From: Porpolomopsis calyptriformis | Lineage: Eukaryota; Basidiomycota; Agaricomycetes; Agaricales; Hygrophoraceae | Direction of reading: 5' to 3' | Length of the DNA: 64,000 nucleotides | Assembly (NCBI GenBank): GCA_951640195.1 | Contig: OX621170.1 | Coordinates: 868,001-932,000, forward strand | In this document: piece after piece, positions 1 through 9,890 of the stretch | Layout of the letters: the number at the start of each line of letters is the position of its first letter | How positions within the stretch are numbered: the stretch's first letter is position 1 | Translations under genes and position numbers: made by a program | Notes under the pieces: model-generated | The model's input: only the letters and a program-made list of their open reading frames with translations | The model's database searches: none | What the model was told of the DNA's origin: nothing

Positions 1-818
1 CTTATTATGGATAATAGCATTCTTCCCTATTGTTCTCTGAGTCAGAATGACTCATATCCCATTTCTCTATTATTCTGTCATCACTCCATTGTTCTTGGAG
101 TCACTATGACTTATATTAATCTCCTCCATTGTTCTCCTCATTGTCTAACTTATAGTGAGTCACAATTCAAACTCCTTATTGTTCTTTTATCCATTATTCT
201 TATTTCCCATTGTTCTTATTTCCCATTGTTCTCATTGCCCATTGTTCTCAAACATATATAAAGGGCCCCCTGTTGACTAGTGAGGAGTTCAGTTCACATT
301 TAGTTCACTTTTCCCCCACTTTATCCCCCCCTCCCCCTCTTCCCTTGAACTCACCCCTAGTACTCAGTACCCAGTGCTACCCCTTATTGATACTACTTGT
401 CTGTAGTCAATACATCCAATCTAGTCTAGTCTATTAAGCTTATGCCCTGTGTGATTTCACCTATGCCCTCTTATGTGAAGAATCAACTTAGAAATCACCC
501 CTTGACATTTTCTGTAAGTTGAAGATAGCCATTGTGGACTATCTTATCTTACTTCAGCCCCTGCTTATTCATCACATTCTCTAAGTCTCAGTCCTTATTG
601 GAGAGACCTCACTGTGATACGTATTCTTCTAAGTCAGCTGTTGACTTCATTCTTGCTCTTCCAGTCAATACTATCCATTGAGTTTGGATAGCCTGTTCAT
701 CTGCATATCCTAGCTAAGGATTACTCAACCCCCATCAAGGAGGAAGTGATTATTACTCAATCAATTCACATCTCCCCCAAACAATTAGAACTTACTTGAT
801 TGACATATAACTCCAGTA
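1..818 (+). mobile_element. Repeat family F, copy 1 (left part, cut by window edge)
   Basis: This stretch is closely similar to about 59441-60243, so it is a dispersed repeat; its left end lies outside the window. It carries a promoter-like block (29-264) followed by about 550 bp without a convincing ORF. Element B inserted after base 818, and the last 33 bases of F resume at 7721 after the duplicated CAGTA. The 3' end has a hairpin followed by CTGA, which resembles a Helitron terminus. A promoter-bearing LTR is the alternative, but no TG...CA ends were found. The element class is unresolved. Confidence 0.6.
29..264 (+). promoter_or_regulatory. Array of seven ATTGTTCT motifs upstream of a TATA box
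   Basis: ATTGTTCT occurs at 29, 88, 128, 178, 209, 225 and 241, followed by a TATATAAAGGG-type TATA box around 255-264. ATTGTT is the reverse complement of AACAAT, the general core bound by HMG-box proteins of the Sox/mating-type class. The block recurs in copy 2 (about 59450-59690). The motif repetition is seen directly; regulation by an HMG factor is inference. Confidence 0.45.
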
Positions 819-1230
819 TGTTATAAACCGGTTGTTCGGAACGCGTTTTACTTTGGTTGTTCTGTCCCAAGAGATATAGAGGATGGTTCCAAGTCCTTGT
901 TATGAGTAGGCTAACGAGGAATCAGACTTAAGGTCTGATACGTACAGAAGTACTCTTTATATACTGACTACTTATCTGTGTGAGTCAGTGCGACATAACA
1001 TGAGGTAGAGATAAGGATGAGTCATTGTGATCGATGACGAATCATAAAGGGGTTGAAACATAACGGAAATGAAGTGTGTCCGCATATGGGTAAAGTAGTG
1101 GGGAATCCCTAGGGAATCCCGGAGAAAGGTAATGGGGAATCCCGATAACAAATAGGGGGGAATCCCAAGATAAGAGATAGGTTTGCATACGATAAGATAA
1201 AGAAAATGAAGGAAAATTACGACCGTGACA
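819..1230 (-). repeat. Element B 3' LTR
   Basis: 412 bp, matching 7304-7715 with a few transitions. In element orientation it holds a TATATAAA box (plus 956-963) and, about 34 nt downstream, the 11-mer AAGTCTGATTC (plus 919-929) that is complementary to the primer-binding site. Confidence 0.95.
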
Positions 1231-1248
1231 TACACCTTGGCTTTTAAA

Positions 1249-1267
1249 GAAATTCGTCCCGAATTTC
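1249..1267. other. Conserved 8-bp inverted repeat next to the 3' LTR of B
   Basis: GAAATTCG and CGAATTTC are separated by TCC and lie 18 nt inside the 3' LTR. Equivalent motifs sit 17 nt from the 3' LTR in C, D1 and D2. In B the motif overlaps the ORF3 stop. Its position next to the polypurine tract suggests a role in plus-strand priming or transcript 3'-end formation; that role is inference. Confidence 0.65.
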
Positions 1268-2003
1268 AAACTTGGGCGGTGTCGGTCGTTTCGTCTTCTG
1301 AGGCCTGAGTCGGGATTTCCTCGGTGGCGGGGGCCTCGATGGCCACCGAGGGGGAAGCAGCGGATCTGGCTTCCGAAGTCGCTTCAATGGGGGAGGGGGC
1401 TCGGACTGTCGCGACATCGTCGTCGTCGATCGGGTATTCTAGGTCAACGTTGATGGGGTATTCGACCGTTCTCCTGTACTCGATTAGAGTCTCCATCGTC
1501 GCGAGGTCTTGTTGGGCTCGGAGGAAATCCTCCCTGGTGAGTTGTTCAGACCGACAACTTTCTTCCACGAGCTTGACGATGATGGCGCGGGTGGTGACGT
1601 CGTAGCAATCGACCCACGTTCGTTTCTTCTGACGTTGGAGCTCCCAAACTTTCAACTCACTTTCATCCTAGCGATTCTTCCAAAACAATGTGCTTTTCTC
1701 CAACGCCTTGAGTTCAGCTTGCAGAACTTCGCATTCTTGACGAAGTTCACGGTTCCAATTGCTGACGCTGTTACTGTGAACCGTGAGGCGGGAGATGGTG
1801 ACGGCGGGGTCTTCGGGGGGAGGGGTTTGAATGGTGTGGAAGTCTTCCGCGCGTGCGCGAGCTTGTCGACGTAGTTGTCGAGCAGAGGAAGCAGAGGTGG
1901 AGGGGCCAGGAGTGGGGGAGCGAATGGCAGATGAGGGGATCCGTCCAGAACGTCGGATGGCGACTTGAGGAGAGGGGGATCGTGTAGACCGTGTAGCGGG
2001 CAT
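1266..2003 (-). pseudogene. Element B ORF3, coiled-coil accessory protein with one stop
   Basis: This is the counterpart of the intact 245-codon ORF3 of element C (29493-30230). It starts MPATRS and has an Arg/Ser/Pro-rich N-terminal third, a charged helical middle (Glu/Arg/Lys/Gln-rich, probably coiled coil, including WNRELRQE) and an acidic tail ending in AQV. One in-frame TAG (1668-1670) replaces the Trp codon of the C sequence; the rest of the frame is open. It lies between the pol stop and the 3' LTR with its own TATA-like box upstream. I do not recognise the family. Position is that of env, but there is no signal peptide or membrane segment, so an envelope role is unlikely. Confidence 0.75.
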
Positions 2004-2098
2004 GGTAAAGTTGTTAAGGTGTTTTGGTTTAGCGGTCTTGAGTCATTGTTGAGGGGTGCGTAATTTGAATCGTGAAGGGAAGTAGAGACGTCCGGCAG

Positions 2099-2105
2099 TT
2101 TATAA
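2099..2105 (-). promoter_or_regulatory. TATA-like box of element B ORF3
   Basis: TTATAAA on the minus strand, about 100 nt upstream of the ORF3 ATG. A TTATAAA lies at the equivalent place in C (29384-29390) and H (48892-48898), which supports a separate ORF3 transcript. Confidence 0.5.
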
Positions 2106-2170
2106 GGAGTGGTTCTAAAAATAGAGGTCAATTCTTGGCAGACGAGATGATGACAAACGAATGAATAGAA

Positions 2171-5100
2171 TCAAGTCGCCGTTTGAATTGAGTCTTCGTA
2201 CGTCTTCACAATTTCCTTGGCGTGTCGTAAAATGTTCGATCGATCTTCCCAAGTGGCTTCTTCGATTGGATAGCCTTTCCATTTGACCAAGTATTTTCGG
2301 CGTCGTTTAGCTCCGGAATGTTGCAGTATAGATTCGACCTCGTACTCTTCTTCGTTTTCGATCAGATCAGGGGGAGGTCGTGATGTGTCGATGATATCAG
2401 GGTGGAGTAATTCATTTCTGACGTTGGGTCTCAGGAGTGAAACGTGAAAGACTGGGTGCAGTCTCCATGTTCCGGGAATGTCGATCAGATAAGCAAGGTC
2501 CGATATCTTTTTCAAGACCTTGAATGGTCCGGTCCGTCAATTGTCAAGTTTCTTTGAGGGTTGTGTCGTCTTGATATTCTTGGTGTCCAACCAGACTAGA
2601 TCTCCTTCTTCGTAGGAGGGTGAAGGTTTCCGTTTACGATCGGTGTATTTCTTCATTGACTCCGTTGTCTTTGATAAGGATCGTTCGGCGTTTTGCTGTG
2701 CACGTGTAAGATGTTCGTGGAAGGTATTTGCTGCGGGCACGTTGCTTTGACCCGGAATGATTGTGGGAAGATGAGGATGACGTCCGTATTCCATATAGAA
2801 TGGCGATTGTGAAGTGGCAGAGTGTTGCCGATTATTGTAGGTAAATTCCGCAGAAGCAAGCCATTCTGACCAGTCGTCCTGCATGAAGTTGGTATAGAAA
2901 CGCAAGTAAACTTTGAGTTCTTGATTGGTGCGTTCCGTTTGACCATCTGTCTGAGGATGATACGCAGTGGAGAGACCGGAGATGATTCCTAAGGAGTTAT
3001 TGAGGGCTTCTGTGAATTTGGACGCAAATTGCACTCCACGATCGGATATAACCTTTTGGGGCCATCCATGATGTTTCCAGATGTGATTCCGAAAGAGTTT
3101 TGCAGCACCTTCTGATGAAAGATTAGAAGTTGTCGGAATGAAATGAGCATGTTTAGTGAAACGATCGACAACAACCATTACAGCATCATAGCCTTGTGAC
3201 TTGGGGAGTTCGACAATGAGATCGACGGTAATTTCCTTCCATGGTTCTGTAGAGGGGGGTATAGGTTGGAGTAGTCCTGACAGCTTCGAGGGGAAGTTCT
3301 TGTTTTGTTGACAAGCGGGGCAGGATCGAACGTAGTTGGTGATGTCTTGTAAGGCACCATCCCAAATAAAGTTACGAAGGACGAGTTCCTTCGTCTTCTC
3401 AATGCCAGGGTGGCCAGCGTGGGGGTAGGCGTGGGACAGTCATATAATATCTGTGCGCAAAGATACTTCCTCTGGCACTACTATCCGACCTTCAACATCG
3501 CGTACAAGCCCATCAGCTTGGGTCCAAGTGAGTGAGGCATCCTCGAGTTTATCTTGGATCTTCTGTGGGAGTGGGATTTTGAAGCGTAATCTAGAGAGAA
3601 AACTTGAATTTGACAATTTGACAATTGAATTTATCCATCAGTCGCGCGCTATCAGAACTTCGTTCTCCACGTCGGCTTCGACGCCAGGTAAGTAATCCGG
3701 GCGCCTAGACAGGCCGTCGGCCTTGTTCTTCCTCCCTGGAATGTATTCAATCTTGAACCCGAATCTGGACAGATACTCAGACTAACGAGTTTGGCGATTT
3801 GATAGGTGAAGATTCTTTGAAAAGTATTGCAAGGCCAAACTGTCCGTCCTGATGAGAATATCGTGTCTCGCTCCTTCGAGGAGATGACGCCATTGTTTAA
3901 AGGAATCAATGATCGCCAGGAGTTCTAGATCGTGGGTAGGATAGTTCTTTTCGGCAGGAGAGGTAGATCTTGAGTGATAGCCGACAGGTTTCCAATGTCC
4001 GTCATGAAGTTGGGAGAGTATCCCCGCGATTCCAATGATAGAGGCATCAGTTTCTAAGCAATAGGGGAGATCACGATCAGGAATATGAAGAACGGGCGCG
4101 TTCGTTAAAAGGGACTTGACGTTGTCAAAGGCTTCTTGTCTCCGAGGAGTCCATTCCCACACAGTTTCATTGTGCAAGAGTTCATAGAGAGGGGTAGCAA
4201 CTCTGGAGAAATCCTTGATATATCTCCGCCAAAAGTTCGCACTGCCCAAGAAGGATTGGAGTTGTTTCACCGTTTCCGGAATTGGCCAAGACATGATAGC
4301 GTCGACTTTCTTCGGGTTGGTGGTGATTCGTCCTTTGGATAAGACAACTCCGAGATAAATGACTTCCTCCTTCTCGAACTGGCACTTGACGGGTTTACAC
4401 GAGAGTCTGTGTTTCTTCATGATATTTAGAGTCTTGAAGGTCCAGTGTCGCAATTCCTGTAAATCATCTCCACAAACAAGCACATCATCGATATAGATGA
4501 AAACATTTCCAGAGTCCAGGACTTCTTTGAATCTTGTGTCGATCATCCGTTGAAAGGTGGCTGGTGAGTTCCGCAAACCAAAGAACATGACGGTAGGTTC
4601 GAAGGCGCCTGCTTCAGTGATGAAAGCAGCTTTCCATTCGTTGCCTTCCTTGATCCTGACGTTGTTGAATCCCCATCGGATATCCATGACCGTGAATAGA
4701 GAAGCTGTTAGAAGTTTAGGTCGCTGGAGTATTTGATGAAGAAGAGGAAGGGGATAATGATCAGGAACCGTGTGTTCGTTGAGGTAGCGATAATCCTCGA
4801 TAGGGCGTAAGCCAGCATTTTTACCTTTAGCGTTTACTTCTTCGGCTTTCTTTCCAAAGAAGAACGGAGAGACTTGTTTCGATTTGGAAACTTGTATTCG
4901 TCCAGTAGATAAGTTTTCGTCGATGAACTTGTGTAAATGATCCATCTCAAGAGGGAACATTGCGTATTTCGCGCCTTTGACTGGCCTGAAGGTTTCATCC
5001 AGTTCTATAGCGTGGTCGAATTCCGAATGCGGTGGAAGGCGGTCGAAGGATTCTTTGGCAAAGACACTAGAATAGTCTTTCCAGTATACCTCCGGTACAA

Positions 5101-5722
5101 ACTTTCGCATATCTTCTTCCACCGTGCTGGCTCGGGATTCATCCGACTTCGATACGCGTCGATTCATGGCCAGCGTGACCGATTCCATTCCTAGTGACTC
5201 CGCATCTTTCGCTATCCATCGTGGTAGAGGGAAATCTTTGCTATCCAGAGCCAGTGTTGCCTCTTTCCAATCGATGTTGGGGTTGTGCTTTTTGAGCCAC
5301 GGGAAGCTGAGGATAATATCCGTCTTAGATCCAAGATCGGTCACTTCCAATCGGATCTGTTCATTGTGTCCTCCAGGAGCCTCTAACCAAATATCAATAT
5401 CGTTCTCGATGGGTCCACCTCGGTTTTCAGATCCATCAGCATTCCGTACGGGGATTGGGGTTTCCAATCGTGTTAAAGTAAAATTGTAGCGAGCTGCGAA
5501 AGATTCATCCACGAAATTTCCAGAGGCTCCACTATCAACCAGAGCAGTGGCCGGGACACGTCGACCAGTGTCGGTAGCTTCAATCCAAACATCCAAAATG
5601 AGTCCGAGATTGCCTTCTTCAAGAGTACCAAGAATTCGAAATAAATTGCATGGAGTGGTGGTACATTCTTGAGTAGATACGTCCGTAACGGTAGGCGAAG
5701 CATTCGGACTCTTTAAAAACCC
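2171..5722 (-). pseudogene. pol: Element B pol: PR-RT-RNaseH-IN-chromodomain, nonsense-bearing
   Basis: The frame is entered by a -1 shift at GGGTTTT (5716-5722). In order: protease with DSGASG (about 5520-5545), reverse transcriptase with YIDDV (about 4490), RNase H (about 4050-3790), integrase with zinc finger and [16 protein letters not shown] motifs (about 3400-2900), and a chromodomain ending KTYEDSIQTAT at 2171. In-frame stops interrupt it near 3783 (TGG to TAG), 3648, 3440 and 2535; the last two fit CGA to TGA. It would supply cDNA synthesis and chromatin-targeted integration, but this copy cannot make the full polyprotein. Compare the intact homologue at 25791-29321. Confidence 0.9.
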
Positions 5723-5724
5723 TG
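5713..5724 (-). other. Putative -1 ribosomal frameshift site of B
   Basis: Minus-strand CAG GGT TTT TAA: the heptamer G GGT TTT fits the canonical X XXY YYZ pattern directly before the gag stop, and pol continues in the -1 frame as GFLKSPN. The heptamer is identical in C, D1 and D2. Confidence 0.7.
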
Positions 5725-7203
5725 TTCTTTCAGTTCCTTGACGAGCTGAGCTTTTCTTTCCTTCGGCCAGCGATCGATCCCGCAGTTGTCCACCACTCGA
5801 ATAGTTTCCTCCGTAGTAACTGGGGAAACCACCTCGTCGACTCGTTCCATCTCGATTCCTCAAATATTTCGTCCTTGACCTTGCCCTGTGGTTGGTCTTC
5901 CTCATCGTTGTCTGGCAGGGGCACTACTCGATGGACGCACTGTCGGAGAAGAGGCAAGAGGGGAATTTGGACACTTGTTCGCCCAATGACCTGACTCTCC
6001 GCAGCGATAGCAGTTGCCTCGCGGAACGCGCGATATTGATGATGAGGAAGGTGTCTCCTGTTTGATAGGAGCAGAGGAGGGAGTTTGGGTCGTCGTTCGA
6101 GCCATGGTCTCCCTGGGAGCATAGTAGTTACTCCGGGGAGCGGCACGACGCTCAAGTGCAAGCTCGAGGTGTTGTCGATCGAAGACGGAAGCTTTTCGCT
6201 TCCAAGCGTTAAGGGTGGCGGGGATGGGATCAAGGGCATAGATTTTTTCGAGAATTCCGGGATTGAGGCCGTTCCAGTAGAAAACTTTGAGGGCGTCGTC
6301 ATTGAATCCAGTTTCGTCTGTGAGAGCTCCGAATCGTACGTTATAATTGTCCACAGTGGAAAGTCCTTGGGTTACCTTTTGAATTTTGACTTGTGCTGTC
6401 GCTCTCGCATCAACGTCTCCAAAGCACTCCTCGAGCTCTTCCATGAAATCCTCGTAATCGGCTCCAATCCACTGAGCACGTTTGAACTCTTGGGTCTGTT
6501 GTCGGGCCCACGACTGGGTGACTCCAATCTTCATAAACGACAAGACATAAGTAATTTTCTGTCTGTCGGACCATTGGCTATCGTCAAGGACTAGACGACA
6601 AGCTTGGATGAAGCTGAGACATTTGGCAGCAGACCCGTCGTATTCATCGGGTTTGGCGATCTTGATGGAGGGGAAAGCAGGTTGTTGAGGCAAAGGAGGC
6701 TGTTGGGGTTGTGGAGGAGGTTGGGGTTGTTGTTGTTGGAGCTGAGTAATTAGCTGTTGTTGTTGGGTGATGGTTTGTTCGAGTTGGCGAACAGTGGCCA
6801 CCAAAGTCGCAATATCAATGGTAGGGGGGTTGGTGGGGGCGTTAGCGGACGTTCCTGACATATTGGTAGATGTCGGTTGTTGTGGAGTTGTTGGAGCTGT
6901 TGGTGTTGGTGTGGGTGTCGCAGAGGAAAGTTGGGAGTAGAGGGAACCGTATCGTCCTGGTGGGGTAGCAGTTCGTTGATGAACTGGTCTCGTTGCTGGT
7001 GCTGAAGATGAAGTGAAGAGTCCTCTTGTTCTCGATCGAGTCCGTGGTCCTAGAGAGGTAGGAGCAGGGGTAGGAGTAGCTATCGTTTCTTCAAGGACTG
7101 AAGAAAAGGATGGTTCTTGATCTCGAATTGTAGCTGAGAAAGTCGATCTTGAAAGAGGGTCTTCGTAATGTTCTTCAACGTCTGAGTTGTCGGTAGAAGC
7201 CAG
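5713..7203 (-). pseudogene. gag: Element B gag, with CCHC zinc knuckle
   Basis: Capsid/nucleocapsid protein. The frame runs to a TAA at 5713-5715 within CAG GGT TTT TAA. It has a Pro/Thr-rich N-terminal region, a Gln-rich tract (about 6760-6690), a capsid-like helical domain (DSQWSDRQKITYVLSFMK) and the knuckle CYRCGESGHWANKC. Two TGA stops (near 5900 and 5854) lie after the knuckle. The first in-frame ATG is at 6861, but the frame is open and similar to C for another 114 codons upstream, back to a CTG at 7203-7201 with A at -3 and G at +4. Start chosen at that CTG as a hypothesis; 6861 is the conservative start. Confidence 0.8.
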
Positions 7204-7291
7204 GATGGAAGTAGGTAAGGGGCAAAGAGGTGATGTCGATGATCACAGTGATGGGGATGTTTGGATAAGCAGGTGGGAGAGAACCAGAAGG

Positions 7292-7302
7292 AAGTCTGAT
7301 TC
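7292..7302 (-). other. Element B primer-binding site (self-priming type)
   Basis: GAATCAGACTT on the minus strand begins one base after the 5' LTR. It is the exact complement of AAGTCTGATTC in the 5' LTR (plus 7404-7414), about 34 nt downstream of the TATA box. It lacks a typical tRNA-complementary TGG start. Confidence 0.8.
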
Positions 7303-7303
7303 T

Positions 7304-7715
7304 TGTTATAAACCGGTTGTTCGGAACGCGTTTTACTTCGGTTGTTCTGTCCCAAGAGATATAGAGGATGGTTCCAAGTCCTTGTTATGAGTAGGCTAAC
7401 GAGGAATCAGACTTAAGGTCTGATACGTACAGAAGTACTCTTTATATACTAACTACTTATCTGTGTGAGTCAGTGCAACATAACATGAGGTAGAGATAAG
7501 GATGAGTCATCGTGATCGATGACGAATCATAAAGGGGTTGAAACATAACGGAAATGAAGTATGTCCGCATATGGGTAAAGTAGTGGGGAATCCCTAGGGA
7601 ATCCCGGAGAAAGGTAATGGGGAATCCCGATAACAAATAGGGGGGAATCCCAAGATAAGAGATAGGTTTGCATACGATAAGATAAAGAAAATGAAGGAAA
7701 ATTACGACCGTGACA
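7304..7715 (-). repeat. Element B 5' LTR
   Basis: 412 bp, promoter-bearing LTR. In element orientation the TATATAAA box is at plus 7441-7448, and the presumed RNA start region includes the hairpin-forming TCAGAC-CTTA-AGTCTGA. Confidence 0.95.
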
Positions 7716-7753
7716 CAGTAGTTCTAGAAGTGAAGTATTTATATTTCACCTGA
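7716..7753 (+). mobile_element. Right end of repeat F copy 1 with terminal hairpin
   Basis: After the duplicated CAGTA the sequence continues as in F copy 2. The end is an 8-bp hairpin (7730-7737 with 7742-7749, one G-T pair) directly followed by CTGA and a flanking T. Beyond 7753 the two copies no longer match. Confidence 0.55.
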
Positions 7754-8445
7754 TACACTACCAAAGTCCACACCCTTCTGGTATTTATAAATGATAAAAC
7801 AGAGAATACCCAAATGCAATAACTAGTATACTTCATTTGCTGATGCACTATTCACCTATATGTTAATATATTTTTCCCTCACTGATAAGATCAGCTCATT
7901 GCTAGGTATATCTAGGCTCCAGTTGGTGTATTTAAGGGTAGATACTATCAAACCTAACCCTTCTTCTCATGTAGTTGATGCTGAATATAAGTGAGTCCAT
8001 AGACACACATTTCCCAGTTAATAATACCTCAAAAAGCTAAGATGTTATTCATTATAGGGTGCTCATTAACAAGTGTTCAAATAGAGTTCTAATTAGAGCT
8101 AATAGACTCTAGCTTACATTATTGGAAAGATTCCAGTTTGGCCACATGCTCTAACATGGTGTTGTAGTATTTGCCAGACAGTTTGCCATTTACTACCCCA
8201 GATGTTTCCCAAACATATAAAGAATCAGTTAGAGGATAAAGTTTGGGTATCCTACAAGAGCTAATTTAGGGCTTTACAATAAACAGATAGTGGAGGTGTT
8301 CTTTGTTGAAGTACTGGGGAACCAATATCCACCTCCTTTTCTATAATACATTTAATAATCTTATCAATAAATACTTATTTGTAGTATAATAAGAGGGCTT
8401 TATTTAGTTACTACTCCATAAACTATTAGTAGTTATACTAGATAA
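7754..8445. other. AT-rich spacer without recognisable gene
   Basis: About 690 bp between F and D1. No ORF, RNA gene or repeat was recognised. Confidence 0.6.
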
Positions 8446-8804
8446 TGTTAGACAGCAGTCTAGGGTTGATTGCAAGGTTTTACTTCAGGCTCTGGGTGTA
8501 GGGTTTTAAAGGGTTGGAAGACTACTAATTGGGGTGTTAATGAAAGAAACAGACTTATCCTAAGTCTATCTACTGCTAGCTTTATATACTAGCCAAGTAT
8601 GAGTCATACTGACTATGTGTGAGTTGTAACGACTATGGATGAGTTATATAGATAAGGAGAGTGATGGTAGACTAAATATAGATATGGCTTGGTCACCTTC
8701 TATTACTAAGCAGAGCTTGGGTGGCTAAGTGGTTATTGATGTAAACTGTCTGATGTAAATAGAGATAGACGAGCAAAGGAAAAAGAAAAAATATATCTCT
8801 GACA
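8446..8804 (-). repeat. Element D1 3' LTR
   Basis: 359 bp. The R-like 11-mer (plus GAAACAGACTT, 8546-8556) lies within the palindromic AGACTTA-TCC-TAAGTCT, downstream of a TATATAAAG box in element orientation. Confidence 0.95.
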
Positions 8805-8821
8805 TTCACCTCCACAAAAAG

Positions 8822-8840
8822 GAAATTCATCCCGAATTTT
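8822..8840. other. Conserved inverted repeat next to the D1 3' LTR
   Basis: GAAATTCA-TCC-CGAATTTT, 17 nt from the LTR. It is the same motif as in B and C with two likely transitions, although here the ORF3 stop lies about 240 bp away. Confidence 0.55.
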
Positions 8841-9083
8841 GAGAAGACCCTTCGAAGCGAAGGAAGGGTGTCAAGGGGAGGTGTAAAGGGATAGTAGAGG
8901 TGGGTAGAGGGGTGATGAGATGGGTGAGCGATGAAGAGGAGGGATGAGTGGATAGTTGTCGGATCAAAGACTATCCACTAGGTATACTTTTCCTCAACTC
9001 TCTAGTAGATATCACCTTCTCTAACCACACATCCAGAAGGGAGGCGTAAGGAATACTGTTCATTAGGGAACAGCATCCGCTCC

Positions 9084-9776
9084 CTAGGTCACGCCATCAT
9101 AAACTAGGGGTTGAAGCAGGTGTCCATCTGGGTCAAACCAGTGGTAACGGCCGTCCAACTCCCAGGCACGTCGCAACCAAGTTTCAGCCAGCTCCCTACA
9201 CATCACAGCATTCTCCTCCAGGTCAAGGATCCTTTCATACTTGGTATCCATCATCGAGCGGTACCTGTTCCGGGCAGTATAGAGTCGGTTAGCAACGTGA
9301 TGGATGCGGTGCGAGATGGGGTCTTCGGGGATAGTGGGGGTGGTGACGTCAGATTCGTCCTGGTCTGGTATAACCATTAAAAGTTGGCACCCAACTTGGT
9401 ACGCCTCCAGCCAATCTTCGAGTTGATTCTTCTTGTCGTCAAAGTTGCTGTCCTTGTCGAACGTGTACCAGTGACGGTCGTAGTTAAGTTCGCATCGACG
9501 TGCTCCAGAGATAAAAGGGACGTAGGTTTCGGGGCACCCAGATAGGTGCTCGACCTTGGCAAAGGGGAGCCCTCGGTAGTTACGATTTCGTCCTGGCTTG
9601 TCAATAGTATCGGTACATCGTTTCGGCTTCTTGAACCGTCGGGTAACCAAGACACTGTCAGACGAGGAAGAGGAGGAAGAAGAATCGGGGGGGAGGTTGG
9701 AGGTAGAAGCGGTGGGGTTCCCTCGGGGTGGATGCCTCCCAGTCAACTTGCAGGCATAAAGAACTTGGCAGGGCAT
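9084..9776 (-). CDS. Element D1 ORF3, unrecognised 230-residue accessory protein, intact
   Basis: Uninterrupted frame from ATG (9776) to TAG. It has a Ser-rich N-terminal region with a run of about eight Ser (about residues 31-40), basic RRFKKPKR, a middle rich in Tyr, Trp and Asp (DRHWYTFDKDSNFDDKK), then a charged helical segment (MMDTKYERILDLEENA) and a tail with WFDPDGHLLQP. No signal peptide or membrane segment is seen. I do not recognise the family, and it shows no clear similarity to the B/C ORF3. It sits between pol and the 3' LTR, with TATA-like CTATAAGG about 40 nt upstream of the ATG. It is intact although gag and pol of the same copy are broken; D2 has a copy with two stops. Confidence 0.7.
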   Translation of the reverse strand: MPCQVLYACKLTGRHPPRGNPTASTSNLPPDSSSSSSSSDSVLVTRRFKKPKRCTDTIDKPGRNRNYRGLPFAKVEHLSGCPETYVPFISGARRCELNYDRHWYTFDKDSNFDDKKNQLEDWLEAYQVGCQLLMVIPDQDESDVTTPTIPEDPISHRIHHVANRLYTARNRYRSMMDTKYERILDLEENAVMCRELAETWLRRAWELDGRYHWFDPDGHLLQPLVYDGVT

Positions 9777-9813
9777 TTCGTGCTTCTTTTGATGATTGTC
9801 GGGAAGGGGAAGT

Positions 9814-9821
9814 CCTTATAG
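9814..9821 (-). promoter_or_regulatory. TATA-like box of D1 ORF3
   Basis: CTATAAGG on the minus strand, about 40 nt before the ATG. D2 has TTATAAGG at 21911-21918, at the same distance. Confidence 0.45.
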
Positions 9822-9890
9822 TCGTCGGAGATTGAAAAGGAGAAAAAGAGATTTAACGATCGTGATGTCGGTAGTATTCGTGAAAGAGAG

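Larger units (their letters stand above)
819..7715 (-). mobile_element. Element B: full-length Ty3/gypsy chromovirus, degenerate
   Basis: Two 412-bp LTRs (819-1230 and 7304-7715) begin TGTTATAAACC and end GTGACA in plus-strand reading. They are flanked by the 5-bp target duplication CAGTA (814-818 and 7716-7720). F copy 2 at 60239-60248 shows the uninterrupted target. Order on the minus strand: 5' LTR, PBS, gag, protease, RT, RNase H, integrase, chromodomain, ORF3, 3' LTR. The LTRs differ at about five positions, all C/T or G/A. Gag, pol and ORF3 each carry nonsense codons, so this copy is probably not autonomous. It belongs to the same family as C and H. Confidence 0.95.

Noticed and set aside
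1266..2003. ORF3 of B as an envelope gene
   Set aside because: Despite its position there is no signal peptide, membrane segment or furin-like site; it is a charged coiled-coil protein.
6085..6594. Long plus-strand ORF (169 codons) opposite gag of B
   Set aside because: It is the antisense shadow of the capsid domain, shows no conservation as a protein, and the minus strand has clear gag motifs.
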